64,000 bases of DNA from Micromonospora sp. C95. GTDB lineage: Bacteria > Actinomycetota > Actinomycetes > Mycobacteriales > Micromonosporaceae. Positions 1 to 8,335 of this stretch are shown in pieces (the first letter of the stretch is position 1; each line of letters opens with the position of its first letter). The notes beneath the pieces were generated by a model that worked only from the letters and a program-made list of their open reading frames with translations, was not told the origin of the DNA and did no database searches. The position numbers were made by a program, and so were the translations under genes. The DNA lies in assembly GCF_018070465.1 (NCBI RefSeq), contig NZ_JAGPXT010000004.1, positions 248,001-312,000 of the forward strand, in the 5' to 3' direction.

Positions 1-840
1 GACGACGAGACCGGGGAATCGCTGTTCAACCTGACCTTCGGTCGTAACCTGCCCGGCCCCTCCGAGCGCTACGGCGCGTTCAGCGTCGCCCTGGCCGGTG
101 AGGCGCGGGCGGCGAAGAAGGTCGCCAGCAGCAAGGGCAGCGGCCCGTCCTTCGCCGATGCCGTCCGCGCCCTGCACGACAAGGCCGCGCGTGCTGGTGC
201 CGCCCGGCAGGCCGTCGTGGAACGCGAGCTCGACGAGTCGGACAACTACGCGGACTTCCGGCTCTGGAGCAAGGAGAACCACCTCGACGTTGCCGTCACC
301 GCCCCCGCCGTCAAGGGCAAGGTCGGCCAGACCGTCGACCTCACCTACGAGGTCGTCAACAACGGCCCGTCGGACGGCAGCGGCCCCGGCGTGTCGATCA
401 CCGCGCCGAGCGGCACGGTGCTGCTGCCCGCCGAGTGGTGCCACACCGAGGGCGGTCAGGGCGGGACGCTGCCCGAGTCGGAGAAGCTGCGCTGCAACTT
501 CGAGAGCGAGTTCCCGAGCGTCGCGTCCGGCTACGGCCGGATCGAGGCCACCGTTCGGATCAAGATCAAGTCGACGCCGGGTACCGACGGCACGATCGTG
601 GTCGACGGTGGCAGGTCGATCACCGAGTCCAACCCGGAGAACAACACCGCCCGCATCGTCATCGACACCGGCGACGGCGGTTCCGGTGGTGGCGACGGTG
701 AAGCCGGTGGGGGCCTGCCGGTGACCGGCGCCCCGGCCGCTGCCCTCGCCGGTGTCGGTGCCGCCGTGCTCGCGCTCGGCGGGGTGCTGTTCGTCATGTT
801 CCGGCGCCGTCGGGTGGCGTTCCAGACGCCCGGCGACTGA
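1..840 (+). CDS. LPXTG-anchored surface protein, C-terminal part
   Basis: The frame is open from base 1 to the TGA at 838-840, so the gene begins outside the window and 279 residues are visible. The middle part (from about visible residue 95) has the alternating hydrophobic pattern and 'VVNNGPSDG' phrase of DUF11/CARDB-like beta-sandwich repeats found in exported surface proteins. The end carries a Gly-rich spacer, the sorting motif LPVTG, a hydrophobic segment and an RRRR tail, which is a complete cell-wall sorting signal. A sortase would cleave between T and G and link the protein to peptidoglycan. A class F sortase gene lies 4.4 kb downstream; that it acts on this protein is inferred. Confidence 0.85.
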   Translation, partial: DDETGESLFNLTFGRNLPGPSERYGAFSVALAGEARAAKKVASSKGSGPSFADAVRALHDKAARAGAARQAVVERELDESDNYADFRLWSKENHLDVAVTAPAVKGKVGQTVDLTYEVVNNGPSDGSGPGVSITAPSGTVLLPAEWCHTEGGQGGTLPESEKLRCNFESEFPSVASGYGRIEATVRIKIKSTPGTDGTIVVDGGRSITESNPENNTARIVIDTGDGGSGGGDGEAGGGLPVTGAPAAALAGVGAAVLALGGVLFVMFRRRRVAFQTPGD

Positions 841-851
841 CCGCATTCGTT

Positions 852-897
852 GACGCTGCGGGGGTGGGACCAGTTCCGGTTCCACCCCCGCAGCGTC
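852..897 (+). terminator. Intrinsic terminator-like hairpin after the LPXTG gene
   Basis: Two 18-base arms (852-869 and 880-897) pair over 18 positions with a single G-T wobble, around a 10-base loop. It starts 11 bases after the stop codon and lies between convergent genes, so it can serve both. No U-tract follows, which is normal in high-GC actinomycetes. Confidence 0.75.
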
Positions 898-997
898 GGA
901 CGAGTTGACCCCGGCCGCTGTCCGCCGGCCCGCTGGCCCAGCCGACCGCTGCGGCCGTCGGTACTGTGGCCGGCGGGGCGGTTGCCCCGCGAGCCGG

Positions 998-3502
998 TCA
1001 GAGCTGGCCGACGTCGGTGATCCGCACGACGGCGGCGCCTGCCTCGTCGGAGGCGGCCAGGTCCACCTCGGCGCTGATGCCCCAGTCGTGGTCGCCCTCC
1101 GGGTCGTCCAGGATCTGCCGCACCGTCCAGCGCTCCCGACCCTGCTCGATCATCAGCAGCGCCGGGCCGCGGGCGTCCGGGCCGGTGCCGATCCCGTCGT
1201 ACGACTCGAAGTAGGGCTCCAGCGCGTCGGCCCAGGCGTCGGCGTGCCACCCGGAGTCGGCGTCCAGCTCGCCCAGCGCGTCCCACTGCCGTAGCGCCGC
1301 CAGCTCGACCCGCCGGAACAGGGCGTTGCGCACCAGCACCCGGAACGCCCGCGGGTTACGGGTCACCGCCGCCGGCCGGTCGTCCAGCGCGGCGGCCACC
1401 TCGGGCAGGTCGGTCGGGTTGCGCAGCCGCTCCCACTCGTCGATGAGACTGGAGTCGACCTGGCGGACCAGCTCGCCGAGCCACTCGATCAGGTCGACGA
1501 GTTCCTCGGTCTTGGCCTCCTCGGGCACCGTCTGCCGCAGCGTCTTGTACGCGTCGGCGAGATAGCGCAGCACCAGGCCCTCGGAGCGGGACAGCCCGTA
1601 GAACTGCACGTACTCGGTGAAGGTCATCGCCCGCTCGTACATGTCCCGCACCACGGACTTGGGAGAGAGCTGGTGGTCGGCCACCCAGGGGTGCCCCTGC
1701 CGGTACATCTCGTAGGCGTTCTCCAGCAGCTCCGCGAGGGGCTTGGGCCAGGTCACCTCGTCGAGCAGTTCGAGCCGGGCCTCGTACTCGATGCCCTCGG
1801 CCTTCATCGCGGCGACCGCCTCGCCACGGGCCTTGAACTGCTGGGCGGAGAGCACCTGACGCGGGTCGTCGAGGATCGACTCGATCACCGACAGCACATC
1901 CAGGGCGTACGACGGGGACTCGCCGTCCAGCAGCTCGATGGTGGCCAGCGCGAGGGGCGACAGCGGCTGGTTGAGGGCGAAGTCGAGTTGCAGGTCGACG
2001 GTGAGCCGCACCCGCCGCCCGGTCTCGTCCGGCTCGGGCAGTTCCTCGACCACGCCGCCGGCCCGCAACGCCCGGTAGATGGCGATGGCCCGGCGGATGT
2101 GCCGGCGCTGGGCGGCGGCGTCCTCGTGATTGTCGGTGAGCAGGTGCCGCATTGCCGCGAACGCGTCGCCGGGGCGGCCGATGACGTTGAGCAGCATCGA
2201 GTGGCTGACCTGGAAGCTGGAGGTGAGCGGTTCCGGTTCGGCCGCCACCAGGCGGTCGAAGGTGGGCTCGCCCCAGCCGATGGAGCCCTCCGGCGGCTTC
2301 TTGCGTACCACCTTGCGTCGCTTCTTCGGGTCGTCGCCGGCCTTGGCGAGCGCCTTCTCGTTGTCGATGACGTGTTCGGGTGCCTGCACGACGACCCGAC
2401 CGATGGTGTCGAAGCCGGCCCGTCCGGCCCGGCCGGCGATCTGGTGGAACTCGCGGGCCTTGAGCAGCCGGGTGCGCACCCCGTCGTACTTGGACAGGCC
2501 GGTGAACAGCACCGTGCGGATCGGCACGTTGATGCCGACGCCGAGGGTGTCGGTACCGCAGATGACCTTGAGCAGCCCGGCCTGGGCCAGGGTCTCCACC
2601 AGCCGGCGGTACTTGGGCAGCATCCCGGCGTGGTGCACCCCGATGCCGTGCCGGACCAGCCGGGACAGGGTCTTGCCGAAGCCGGAGGTGAACCGGAACC
2701 CGCCGATCGCCGCCGCGATCATGTCCTTCTCGGCCCGGGTGCAGACGTTTACGCTCATCAGCGCCTGGGCGCGTTCCAGGGCGGCGGCCTGGGTGAAGTG
2801 CACCACGTACACCGGGGCCTGCTTGGTCTCCAGCAGTTCCTCAAGGGTTTCGTGCAGCGGCGTCATCGCGTACGAGAAGAGCAGCGGGACCGGCCGCTCG
2901 GCCGTGCGGACGACGGCGGTCGCCCGGCCGGTACGCCGGGTCAGGTCGTCGACGAACCGGGTGGTGTCGCCGAGCGTGGCCGACATCAGGATGAACTGCG
3001 CCTGCGGCAGCTCGATCAACGGCACCTGCCAGGCCCAGCCCCGGTCCGGTTCGGCGTAGAAGTGGAACTCGTCCATGATCACCTGGCCGACGTCGGCTCG
3101 GCTGCCCTCGCGTAGCGCCAGGTTGGCCAGGATCTCCGCGGTGCAGCAGATGATCGGGGCGTCGGCGTTGACGCTGGCGTCGCCGGTGAGCATGCCGACG
3201 TTCTCCGCGCCGAAGACCTCACACAGCGCGAAGAACTTCTCCGACACCAGCGCCTTGATCGGCGCGGTGTAGAAGGTCGTCCGGCTGTCGGCAAGCGCGG
3301 CGAAGTGCGCGGCGATGGCGACCAGGCTCTTGCCCGAGCCGGTCGGCGTATTCATGATCAGGTTGGCCCCGGAGACGATCTCGATGACCGCCTCCTCCTG
3401 GTGGGGATAGAGGTCCAGGCCGCGCTCGGACGCCCAACTGGCGAACGCGTCGTAGAGGGTGTCGGGGTCGGCGGTCTTGGGCAGCGCGGCGGTGAGTGTC
3501 AT
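998..3502 (-). CDS. DEAD/DEAH-box RNA helicase with DUF3516 C-terminus
   Basis: 834 residues. Superfamily II helicase core: Walker A TPTGSGKS at about residues 52-59, motif II DEFH at 144-147, motif III SAT near 175, and motif VI 'HQIAGRAGRAG' near residue 365. The long C-terminal half matches the actinobacterial DUF3516 extension of Ski2-like helicases. The likely role is ATP-driven unwinding of structured RNA in turnover or ribosome metabolism; the exact substrate cannot be read from the sequence. The ATG at 3502 fits the family N-terminus, though the ribosome binding site is weak. It runs in the same direction as trmB, 110 bases downstream of it. Confidence 0.85.
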   Translation of the reverse strand: MTLTAALPKTADPDTLYDAFASWASERGLDLYPHQEEAVIEIVSGANLIMNTPTGSGKSLVAIAAHFAALADSRTTFYTAPIKALVSEKFFALCEVFGAENVGMLTGDASVNADAPIICCTAEILANLALREGSRADVGQVIMDEFHFYAEPDRGWAWQVPLIELPQAQFILMSATLGDTTRFVDDLTRRTGRATAVVRTAERPVPLLFSYAMTPLHETLEELLETKQAPVYVVHFTQAAALERAQALMSVNVCTRAEKDMIAAAIGGFRFTSGFGKTLSRLVRHGIGVHHAGMLPKYRRLVETLAQAGLLKVICGTDTLGVGINVPIRTVLFTGLSKYDGVRTRLLKAREFHQIAGRAGRAGFDTIGRVVVQAPEHVIDNEKALAKAGDDPKKRRKVVRKKPPEGSIGWGEPTFDRLVAAEPEPLTSSFQVSHSMLLNVIGRPGDAFAAMRHLLTDNHEDAAAQRRHIRRAIAIYRALRAGGVVEELPEPDETGRRVRLTVDLQLDFALNQPLSPLALATIELLDGESPSYALDVLSVIESILDDPRQVLSAQQFKARGEAVAAMKAEGIEYEARLELLDEVTWPKPLAELLENAYEMYRQGHPWVADHQLSPKSVVRDMYERAMTFTEYVQFYGLSRSEGLVLRYLADAYKTLRQTVPEEAKTEELVDLIEWLGELVRQVDSSLIDEWERLRNPTDLPEVAAALDDRPAAVTRNPRAFRVLVRNALFRRVELAALRQWDALGELDADSGWHADAWADALEPYFESYDGIGTGPDARGPALLMIEQGRERWTVRQILDDPEGDHDWGISAEVDLAASDEAGAAVVRITDVGQL

Positions 3503-3612
3503 GGCCGGTCCATGGTGCCTGGATCACGCACCGGGACGCCAACCGGGAGGGGCCGGGCGCGGGCACCGACCGGAGACAGCTCGGGACGCCGGCCCGCCGG
3601 TGTCGCGCCCTC

Positions 3613-4320
3613 TCAGCGGCGGCGGTAGATCAGGTCGGCGACCGGGCGGCCGGCGCGTAGCGCCCGTCGCTCGAACCGGGTCACCGGCCGGTACGCGGGC
3701 CGGGGAGCGAAGCCGTCGTACGCGTTGACCAGGCCCGGGTCGGCGTCCAGGGTCGCCCGCATGGACTCGGCGTACTCCGCCCAGTCGGTGGCGCAGTGCA
3801 GCGTGCCGCCAAGAACCAACCGGGAACGCAACCGGGCGACGTGCGTCGGCTGGATCAGCCGCCGCTTGTGGTGGCGGGACTTCGGCCACGGGTCCGGGAA
3901 GAAGACGTGTACCGCGTCCAGCGAGGCGGGCGGCAGCAGATCGAGCAACTCCGTCGCGTCGCCCTCGACGATCCGGACATTGCCCAGGTCACGGAGGTGA
4001 ATCAGATCCAGCAGGTTCGCAATTCCCGGGGTGTGCACCTCGACCGCCAGATAATCTCGATCCGGGTCGGCGGCGGCCATTTCGGCGGTCGTGTCGCCCA
4101 TGCCGGAACCGATCTCGACCACCAGCGGGGCCCGGCGGCCGAACAGGCCGACGGGGTCGAACGGGTCGGCGTCGGCGACGCGCAGCCCGTACCGCAGCCA
4201 GTGCTGTTCCAACGCCGCCACCTGCCGGCCGCTCATCCGGCCGCGACGCGGGTGGTAGGTGCGGATCGCCCGTACCGGATGCGGCACGGCGTCGGCGGGA
4301 GTCGGGTCGGTGGAGGTCAC
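3613..4320 (-). CDS. trmB: tRNA (guanine-N7-)-methyltransferase
   Basis: 235 residues, the normal family length. It transfers a methyl group from S-adenosylmethionine to N7 of G46 in the tRNA variable loop. Visible signatures are the SAM-binding 'VEIGSGMGDTT' (near residue 68), the acidic 'VEVHTPG' strand and the diagnostic 'FFPDPWPKSRHHKRRL' block near residue 140 that carries catalytic and tRNA-binding residues. The actinobacterial N-terminal extension with 'RTYHPRRGRMS' is present. It starts divergently from the secreted protein gene at 4457. Confidence 0.95.
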   Translation of the reverse strand: MTSTDPTPADAVPHPVRAIRTYHPRRGRMSGRQVAALEQHWLRYGLRVADADPFDPVGLFGRRAPLVVEIGSGMGDTTAEMAAADPDRDYLAVEVHTPGIANLLDLIHLRDLGNVRIVEGDATELLDLLPPASLDAVHVFFPDPWPKSRHHKRRLIQPTHVARLRSRLVLGGTLHCATDWAEYAESMRATLDADPGLVNAYDGFAPRPAYRPVTRFERRALRAGRPVADLIYRRR

Positions 4321-4456
4321 AACGCCCCGAGCCTACGCGAACACGCGCCGGCCCGGATGTGAGGTACGCCCGGTGGTGAGACCATCATCGGAAGACGGCA
4401 GGACCGGGTGTCCGGCGGTGCCCGGCGACCGCCCCGGCGCACCGGGAGGGGGCAGC

Positions 4457-5191
4457 GTGTCAGCAGCGATCCGCACTCGTCCGGCATCGTCCACCGCTCC
4501 GTTGCGCACCGTCGCGGCCCTCGCGCCACTGCTCGCGATCGCGCTGGCCATCCCGCTGCTGACGCCCGTGCCGGCGGTGGCGGCGCCCCCGTCGGCGCCC
4601 GTCGGGGTGGCCGCACCGATTCGGCCCGTGCCGGCTGTGGCGACACTGTTGTCGCCGGCCGTGCCGACCGGCATCGACTCGGCGCACCCGGCGGCACCCG
4701 CGCGGGCCGCTGTCGTGCCGGTCGTCGCCGGGCAACCCGGCGGTGGGCAACCCGGTGCGCCCGAGGGCGCGCCGCAGCCCGGCCCGACCGTGTTCGTGGA
4801 GGTCTCGCCGAGCATGGTGGAGCCGGGCCATCTGGTCGGGCTCCGCGCCAGCTGCCACGACAACTCGGTGGGGGCCATCGTCGTCTCGGACGCGTTCGGC
4901 CGGGTCGCCGTGCAGCCGCAGCGCGGGCTGCTGACCGGCACGGCCATGGTCAAGGAGCGGGTGCTGCCCGGCAACTACCGGGTCAAGCTGGAGTGCCGGG
5001 GCGGAGAGACCGCGTCCACCATGATCCAGGTGGTACGCCAGCTGAAGCCCAGCCGAGGGCCGGCGACCGGGTTCGGCGGTGGTGCCGGCAACATCACCGC
5101 CAATCTGCTGCTCCCTGGCGGTCTGGCGCTGACCGTCACCGGCATGGTCCTCTGGGTCACCGCCACCCGCCGTCGCGGCAGCCGACGGTGA
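4457..5191 (+). CDS. Secreted, membrane-anchored protein next to sortase
   Basis: 244 residues from a GTG at 4457, chosen because a GGGAGGG ribosome binding site lies 6 bases upstream. A signal peptide covers about residues 10-40 (hydrophobic core followed by PAVAA). Next comes an Ala/Pro-rich stretch, then a beta-rich extracellular part starting 'TVFVEVSPSMVEPGHLVGL' with two Cys (in 'ASCHD' and 'LECRG'), a likely disulfide. A C-terminal helix and RRRGSRR tail anchor it in the membrane. No LPXTG or LAXTG motif precedes that helix. The sortase gene begins 7 bases downstream, so the pair is almost certainly cotranscribed. The function is unknown; it may be a sortase partner or an unusual substrate. 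Confidence 0.75.
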   Translation: MSAAIRTRPASSTAPLRTVAALAPLLAIALAIPLLTPVPAVAAPPSAPVGVAAPIRPVPAVATLLSPAVPTGIDSAHPAAPARAAVVPVVAGQPGGGQPGAPEGAPQPGPTVFVEVSPSMVEPGHLVGLRASCHDNSVGAIVVSDAFGRVAVQPQRGLLTGTAMVKERVLPGNYRVKLECRGGETASTMIQVVRQLKPSRGPATGFGGGAGNITANLLLPGGLALTVTGMVLWVTATRRRGSRR

Positions 5192-5198
5192 GCCCGTC

Positions 5199-6227
5199 AT
5201 GACCACCGCCCGCGCACCCCGCCCCTCCGGCTCGGCCGGTGCGTCCGGCCCGGCCGCCGGGCCGCGAACCGGCTACGGTCGGTCGACCCGCCCCGTCGGT
5301 AGCCCGCCCCGTCCTACCTATCGACCCGACCTGTTCGTACCGCCGGACAGCTCGCCCCCGCGTCCCGGCGACCGCCCAGCCGGCTCCGGTCCCACGTCGC
5401 GTCCAGGCGACGGTGCGGCGGGCTCTGGTTCCGCGTCGGGTCGCGGTGGCCGTGCGACCGGCTCCGGCGCCACGCCGCGCCCGCACGGGTGGGCGGCGGT
5501 GCCGGACACGGGCTCCCGTCGGGCCCGGGCCGCGGCACCGTTCACCGACCGGCGTCGGGCACCGAGGAATGCCGGGCGAACCGGCCGCCCGGCGCGTCCC
5601 GGGCGCAGCCCGTGGTCCCTGCCGCTCGCGGTGGTGCTCGTGCTGGCCGGCGTGTTCGCCACCGGCGCCGGGCTCGGGCACACCGTCGGGGGACCGCTGG
5701 ACTGGACGGCCACCGGCGGTGAACGCGGCTCCAGCGGCGCGTCGACGGTACCCGCCGGGCGTACCGCCGCGCGGCCGGTGAGCCTGTCCATCCCGTCGAT
5801 CGACGTCTCGGCGCCGGTGAAACCGGTCGGCGAGGCACCGGACGGCTCGATCGCCGTGCCGCCGCTGAGCCGGCACGAGGAAACCGGGTGGTACGACCGT
5901 GGGCCGGTGCCGGGAGACCCGGGTCCGGCGGTCATCGTCGGGCACGTGGACACCAAGAGCGGCCCGTCGGTCTTCTACCACCTGGGCAAGCTGAAGGTGG
6001 GGGACACCGTCGAGGTGGCCCGGGAGGACGACTCGGTGGCCGTTTTCACGGTGAACTCGGTGGAACACTTCCCGAAGGAGCGGCTGCCGGCCGACCGGGT
6101 CTACGGCAACGAAGGCCCGCCCGGCCTGCGGCTGATCACCTGCGGCGGCGAGTGGCTCGGCGGCGGCACCGGCTACGCCGACAACGTCATCGCCTTCGCC
6201 ACCCTCACCACCACCCGCCCCGCCTGA
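5199..6227 (+). CDS. Class F sortase
   Basis: 342 residues. A long Pro/Arg/Gly-rich, probably disordered cytoplasmic N-terminus (1-135) precedes one membrane helix (about 139-158), then the sortase domain. The catalytic His is in 'VGHVDT' (about residue 249) and the nucleophilic Cys in 'LITCGG' (about 315). These motifs and the short beta-barrel match class F sortases of actinobacteria. The residue that is often Arg in the following strand ('YRDN' in many relatives) is Ala here ('YADN'). It would transpeptidate surface proteins such as the LPVTG protein at the window start. It follows the secreted protein gene by 7 bases. Confidence 0.85.
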   Translation: MTTARAPRPSGSAGASGPAAGPRTGYGRSTRPVGSPPRPTYRPDLFVPPDSSPPRPGDRPAGSGPTSRPGDGAAGSGSASGRGGRATGSGATPRPHGWAAVPDTGSRRARAAAPFTDRRRAPRNAGRTGRPARPGRSPWSLPLAVVLVLAGVFATGAGLGHTVGGPLDWTATGGERGSSGASTVPAGRTAARPVSLSIPSIDVSAPVKPVGEAPDGSIAVPPLSRHEETGWYDRGPVPGDPGPAVIVGHVDTKSGPSVFYHLGKLKVGDTVEVAREDDSVAVFTVNSVEHFPKERLPADRVYGNEGPPGLRLITCGGEWLGGGTGYADNVIAFATLTTTRPA

Positions 6228-6238
6228 CGTACCCGCCG

Positions 6239-6475
6239 CTACTGCTCAGCGCCGGCGACGAACACGCCCTGGCCTTGTTGCCCGTAGACCAGGTCACGGG
6301 CGTGCAGTTCCTTGACGGCCCGGTACGCCGTTGAGCGGGCGACCCGGTAGATCTCACCGATCTCCGACACCGAGGGAAGTTGTTGGCCCGGCGCGTACTC
6401 GCCTGACGTGATCTTCGCTTCGATGTCGTCGGCTACCCGCAGATAGTGCGGTGGTCTGGTTGGCATGATCGGCAC
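6239..6475 (-). CDS. Minimal GntR-family regulator (HTH only)
   Basis: 78 residues, essentially only the winged helix-turn-helix of the GntR family: 'YLRVADDIEAKITSGEYAPGQQLPS' followed by the recognition helix 'VARSTAYRAVKELHARDLV' and a wing ending in GVFVAG. The ligand-binding domain of full-size GntR proteins is absent. An internal Met at 6466 ('MPTRPPHYLR') is an alternative start. It is convergent with the sortase gene and divergent from a promoter region at 6560-6595 that carries repeated ACAGTGAGACAGT-like motifs, its probable operator. Such small GntR proteins often regulate mobile elements or tiny accessory operons in actinomycetes. Confidence 0.85.
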   Translation of the reverse strand: MPIMPTRPPHYLRVADDIEAKITSGEYAPGQQLPSVSEIGEIYRVARSTAYRAVKELHARDLVYGQQGQGVFVAGAEQ

Positions 6476-6477
6476 TC

Positions 6478-6618
6478 CTGGACTTCAGCGAGATCATGCT
6501 TCCAGCCAAAACGTGATCGAGGCAAGCCGCCCAACCGGCTAAGTGAAGACAGTGAGAACTTGACTACACTGAGACAGTAGATACAGTGAGACAGTGGTCA
6601 GTGCTTCTGGACTTCAGC
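6478..6618. repeat. 12-bp direct repeat CTGGACTTCAGC
   Basis: CTGGACTTCAGC occurs perfectly at 6478-6489 (immediately upstream of the GntR start) and again at 6607-6618 (downstream of the presumed promoter). The copies bracket the divergent regulatory region. They could be additional operator sites or a duplication scar. Confidence 0.6.
6560..6595 (+). promoter_or_regulatory. Promoter with overlapping operator-like repeats
   Basis: TTGACT (6560-6565), 16 bases, TACAGT (6582-6587) form a good -35/-10 pair reading rightward. ACAGTGAGACAGT at 6583-6595 overlaps the -10. Related copies lie at 6566-6578 (ACACTGAGACAGT) and 6549-6557 (ACAGTGAGA), so the motif recurs at 16-17 base spacing. This is what a repressor-controlled promoter looks like, and the divergent minimal GntR protein is the obvious candidate regulator. 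Regulation is inferred. Confidence 0.6.
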
Positions 6619-6748
6619 ACTCCCGAGGTACCTGACCAACCGCCCAGGGGGAGCACGACGCAGGGACTCTGCCCCCTTGGGCGGGCACCGTCGTGACCAC
6701 AGCGGAGGTCGTCGTCGTGCCGCTCGATGATCCTGACGAGGATTCGCC

Positions 6749-6925
6749 GTGCGTCGGCTGTTCGAGGCGAATCGGATCCTGGAGACCCATTGGACCCGCG
6801 CGGTCGCCGAGCCGTTCCAGGCAGGTGGGTGCCTGGATTGCCGTGGGCGTACGGAATGCCCTCAGCTCGACTGGGCGATCGGCATCACGGCCGAGATCGC
6901 GGCGGTGACGTTCCAGAAGCGGTGA
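6749..6925 (+). CDS. 58-aa Cys-rich small protein downstream of GntR-type promoter
   Basis: The GTG at 6749 has a GAGGA ribosome binding site 7 bases upstream and the codons show high GC at third positions. The product has a helical N-terminus ('RRLFEANRILETHW') and a CLDCRGRTEC cluster (C-x2-C-x5-C), which suggests metal binding or a zinc knuckle. A second frame, from the GTG at 6693 to 6908, begins with a protein-like acidic stretch ('TTAEVVVVPLDDPDED') before losing character. Either two overlapping small genes exist, or one gene of about 76 codons has suffered or uses a -1 frameshift near 6745. I do not recognise the family. Confidence 0.5.
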   Translation: MRRLFEANRILETHWTRAVAEPFQAGGCLDCRGRTECPQLDWAIGITAEIAAVTFQKR

Positions 6926-6932
6926 AGATCCG

Positions 6933-7244
6933 TCAGGGAACCTGCTGGACGACCTCGAACTCCAGGAGGGTGGCGCCGGAGGCGACGGGGGGCCGCTGTT
7001 CCGCCCCGGGCGGGGTGGCGTGGGCGGCTCGCGCGGGGCCGGCGGCCCAGTCCTGGTAGGCCTGTTCGGTCTCCCAGCGGGTGTAGACGAAGTAGCGGTT
7101 GTCGCCGGCCACCGGGCGCAGCAGTTCGAAGCCGAGGAAACCGGGCGAGTTCTCCACCGCGCGGGCCCGGGCGGCGAACCGCTTCTCCAACTCCTCGCCG
7201 CCACCGGGCGGTACGTCGATCGCGTTGATCTTCACAACTGCCAT
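6933..7244 (-). CDS. Antibiotic biosynthesis monooxygenase (ABM) family protein
   Basis: 103 residues, one ferredoxin-like ABM domain. It opens with 'VVKINAIDVPPGGGEELEKRF' and has the typical 'ENSPGFLGFELLRP' and 'YFVYTRWETEQAYQDW' blocks. Members are small dimeric enzymes that oxidise aromatic polyketides or degrade haem without added cofactor. The haem-degrading subgroup is the closer match in its 'W-x3-Q-A-Y-x-D-W' helix, but the substrate is not established. It is a single gene on the minus strand. Confidence 0.8.
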   Translation of the reverse strand: MAVVKINAIDVPPGGGEELEKRFAARARAVENSPGFLGFELLRPVAGDNRYFVYTRWETEQAYQDWAAGPARAAHATPPGAEQRPPVASGATLLEFEVVQQVP

Positions 7245-7302
7245 GCCCCCACCCTAACCACCCTACGAACTCGACCGACCGTCCCCGCTCGTGCTCATGG
7301 GC

Positions 7303-7370
7303 CCGTGCAACTTCCCGGATAGTGCTGCCTGGGGCGGCGTTGAGACCGCACTATCCCCGAAGTTGCACGG
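7303..7370. repeat. Intergenic inverted repeat, family 1
   Basis: Arms at 7303-7324 and 7349-7370 (22 bases each) are complementary at 20 of 22 positions around a 24-base loop. The arm core is GTGCAACTTC. It lies between two minus-strand genes. It is far longer than a needed terminator and has the look of a dispersed palindromic element; whether it recurs in the genome cannot be seen here. Confidence 0.7.
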
Positions 7371-7413
7371 ATCTTGGGGCGGGGTGGGTGTGCGAGTAGG
7401 CCAAGGCTGGCGG

Positions 7414-8211
7414 TCAGAAGGACTCGATGGTGGGGGTGAGGTCGGCGTCGACGACGATGGGGGCGTGGTCGGAGGGGCCCTTGCCCTTGCGTGCCTCCCG
7501 GTCGACGTACGCCGACCGGACGGCGCGGGCCAGCGGGGCCGAGGCGTACACCAGGTCGATGCGCATGCCCTTGTTCTGGTGGAACATGCCGGCCCGGTAG
7601 TCCCAGTAGGTGAACGGGTGGGGGCCCTTCATCGGGGTGGGCACCACGTCGGTGAGACCGAGATCGCGCAGCGCCGCCAGGGCGGCCCGCTCGGGCGGGG
7701 TGACGTGGGTGGAGGTGACGAACAGCGCCGGATCCCACACGTCGGCGTCGGTGGGTGCCACGTTGAAGTCACCGCAGACCGCCAGCGGCGCCCGGTTCGT
7801 CAACTCGGTGTCCAGGGCGTCCCGCAGCGCCGCCAACCAGGCCAACTTGTACGCGTAGTGCGGGTCGTCGGGCGTGCGGCCGTTCGGCACGTACACCGAC
7901 CAGACCCGCAGCCCGCCGCAGGTGGCCGAGATCGCGCGGGCCTCCGGTTCCGGGAAGCCCGGCTCGTCGGGAAACCCCACGGTGACGTCGGCCAGACCGA
8001 CCCGGGACAGGATCGCGACCCCGTTCCACCGGCCGTCGCTGTGGCTGGCCACCGTGTATCCCAGCTCGCCCACCTCGGTGGCCGGGAAGGCGCCGTCCGG
8101 GCACTTGGTCTCCTGGAGGCAGACCACGTCCGGCCCGGTGCCGGCCAGCCAGTCGAGCAGCCGGGGCAGCCGGGCCTTCACCGAATTCACGTTCCACGTC
8201 GCCAAGCGCAT
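7414..8211 (-). CDS. xth: Exodeoxyribonuclease III
   Basis: 265 residues, standard for the family. The start is taken at ATG 8211 because all exonuclease III proteins begin 'MRLATWNVNS'. Visible active-site elements are the metal-binding Glu in 'LQETKCPD', the 'YVPNGR' block, 'CGDFNVAP' with catalytic Asp and Asn, 'FTYWDYRAGMFHQNKGMRID' and the terminal 'PSDHAPI' with the general-base His. It acts as an apurinic/apyrimidinic endonuclease and 3'-5' exonuclease in base-excision repair. Confidence 0.93.
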   Translation of the reverse strand: MRLATWNVNSVKARLPRLLDWLAGTGPDVVCLQETKCPDGAFPATEVGELGYTVASHSDGRWNGVAILSRVGLADVTVGFPDEPGFPEPEARAISATCGGLRVWSVYVPNGRTPDDPHYAYKLAWLAALRDALDTELTNRAPLAVCGDFNVAPTDADVWDPALFVTSTHVTPPERAALAALRDLGLTDVVPTPMKGPHPFTYWDYRAGMFHQNKGMRIDLVYASAPLARAVRSAYVDREARKGKGPSDHAPIVVDADLTPTIESF

Positions 8212-8335
8212 GATGCCAGCCTGCCCCATCCGGCCCCGGCCCGCGCGGCCGGCGCGCTGCCCCGCCACGTGCCGGCGCGCCGGTGCCGAGTCGGCGGCGC
8301 CCCTTCCGGCCCACGAGCCGTCGAGAGGGTGCTCC

